Shown here: positions 5,791-6,272 of the stretch, piece by piece
How the letters are laid out: each line of letters starts with the position of its first letter
How positions within the stretch are numbered: position 1 is the stretch's first letter
NCBI GenBank assembly: GCA_016288355.1
Contig: JAEEYY010000199.1
Span: forward strand, 1 to 6,272
Length of the DNA: 6,272 nucleotides
Source: Synergistes sp.
GTDB lineage: Bacteria; Synergistota; Synergistia; Synergistales; Synergistaceae
Reading direction: 5' to 3'
Program-made: the position numbers and the translations under genes
Notes under the pieces: model-generated
Databases searched by the model: none
What the model was told of the DNA's origin: nothing
The model's input: only the letters and a program-made list of their open reading frames with translations

Positions 5791-5799
5791 CAAATATAC
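5791..5799 (+). repeat. Second copy of the 9-mer CAAATATAC
   Basis: The nine bases CAAATATAC at 5746-5754 (left part of the palindrome) recur here at a distance of 45 bp in the same orientation. This copy lacks the matching right arm but is itself enclosed by a GCATG/CATGC inverted repeat (5784-5788 and 5799-5803). It may be a second, half-site contact for the same regulator. Confidence 0.35.
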
Positions 5800-5848
5800 A
5801 TGCCCTTATATCATGTCGGCGTGAGAATCTGCGTACAGCGCGCATTTG

Positions 5849-5876
5849 TTGACGAATGTACTTTTCATGATATACT
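5849..5876 (+). promoter_or_regulatory. Sigma-70-type promoter of the glutamine synthetase gene
   Basis: TTGACG (5849-5854) and TATACT (5871-5876) are separated by 16 bases, with a TG one base before the -10 (extended -10). The predicted start near 5883 gives an untranslated leader of about 120 bases. No sigma-54 GG/GC pair at the right spacing was found. Confidence 0.7.
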
Positions 5877-5912
5877 GAAAAAAGCTTGTAACCGGAATAA
5901 ATAAGGCGCGGC

Positions 5913-5957
5913 ATGGAGCAGCGGAAATGTCGGCACAGCCTGTTTATAATGACATAA
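5913..5957 (+). CDS. Possible 14-residue leader peptide in the glutamine synthetase 5' leader
   Basis: A short frame MEQRKCRHSLFIMT begins with ATG at 5913, has an AAGG seven bases upstream, and ends with TAA 45 bases before the glutamine synthetase start. It lies wholly within the predicted leader. It contains only one Gln and no codon run typical of classic attenuators, and no terminator hairpin follows, so it may be chance. Confidence 0.25.
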   Translation: MEQRKCRHSLFIMT

Positions 5958-6002
5958 CGCCATTGCAGGACCGGCTATTTTACATTGTGGGGGAGTGCGT
6001 TT

Positions 6003-6272
6003 ATGCAGCTGGAGCGTTATAACGGCAAAATAAATGAGGCCGATTACCTCAATTTCCTTATGGTTGATATTACTGGCAATATCAGGAGCGTCGCCCTGCC
6101 TAAGGGTTACGTTTCTGAGAAGATATTGAATGACGGCATCGGCTTCGACGCGTCTAACTACGGCTACGCGAAGGTCAGCGATTCCGACATGGTCGCTGTC
6201 CCCGATATGTCCACCGCGTTTTTCGAGGTCCGCTGCGATTACAGGAGACTCCATGTCCTCTGCGACGTGGTC
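6003..6272 (+). CDS. glnA: Glutamine synthetase (GS-I-like), N-terminal part, runs off the right edge
   Basis: The first 90 codons are present, starting at an ATG with GGGAG (5991-5995) seven bases upstream. The peptide is the beta-grasp domain of glutamine synthetase: FLMVDITGNIRSVALPKGYV (18-37), NDGIGFDASNYGYAK (43-57) and SDSDMVAVPDMSTAFF (59-74) align with the usual 'FTDINGxxK.V', 'GIxFDGSS' and 'ESDMxLxPDxxT' blocks. Asp49 corresponds to the family Asp that completes the ammonium site of the neighbouring subunit. The usual FDGSS is replaced by FDASN, so this is a divergent member, possibly a paralogue rather than the main GlnA. The enzyme family joins glutamate and ammonia with ATP to make glutamine; the catalytic domain is outside the window. 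It diverges from modA, with a long shared regulatory region. Confidence 0.85.
   Translation, partial: MQLERYNGKINEADYLNFLMVDITGNIRSVALPKGYVSEKILNDGIGFDASNYGYAKVSDSDMVAVPDMSTAFFEVRCDYRRLHVLCDVV

Noticed and set aside
5925..5950. Sigma-54 promoter for the glutamine synthetase gene
   Set aside because: A CGGCAC at 5931 resembles the -24 element, but the -12 GC is missing at the correct distance. The perfect TATAAT at 5945 also lacks a -35.
5865..6254. Minus-strand 129-codon open frame over the glutamine synthetase start
   Set aside because: It is antisense to a clearly recognised beta-grasp domain and crosses the predicted promoter region; it shows no family resemblance.

Overview
The window looks like an ordinary chromosomal stretch of a bacterium with roughly even base composition, densely packed genes and clear AGGAGG-type ribosome binding sites. 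A periplasmic molybdate-binding protein with a cleavable (non-lipoprotein) signal peptide points to a cell with an outer membrane. The gene families recall anaerobes of the Synergistota/Clostridia sort, and the molybdate ATPase resembles a clostridial-type branch, but this placement comes from memory of the families and is not proven. No phage, transposon, CRISPR or RNA gene is visible.

Layout, left to right. Positions 1-106 (minus) hold the first 35 codons of a probable hemolysin III/TrhA-type membrane protein. Positions 194-577 (minus) encode a small MutT-like Nudix hydrolase. Positions 671-1486 (minus) encode an SplB-like radical SAM protein (COG1533 type). A 382-bp divergent intergenic region follows, then an EamA/DMT-type ten-helix exporter on the plus strand (1869-2780). 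A hairpin at 2781-2805, with a good U-tract in the minus direction, separates this exporter from the convergent molybdate locus.

The molybdate locus runs leftward as modA (5652-4882), modB (4692-3982) and modC (3975-2902). ModA binds the oxyanion in the periplasm, ModB forms the membrane channel and ModC powers import. A near-perfect sigma-70 promoter lies ahead of modA, and an intrinsic terminator sits between modA and modB. The binding protein is therefore probably made in excess over the permease, or modBC has its own start. modB and modC both appear to begin with TTG codons.

The right end is a divergent regulatory region of about 350 bp. It carries the modA promoter, an 18-bp palindrome, a repeated 9-mer, a strong promoter for the rightward gene, a possible 14-residue leader peptide and finally the first 90 codons of a glutamine synthetase with a somewhat unusual N-terminal domain. 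I see no clearly new multi-gene system. The points most worth checking are the inverted repeats around modA, the broken-up modA/modBC arrangement and the divergent glutamine synthetase.
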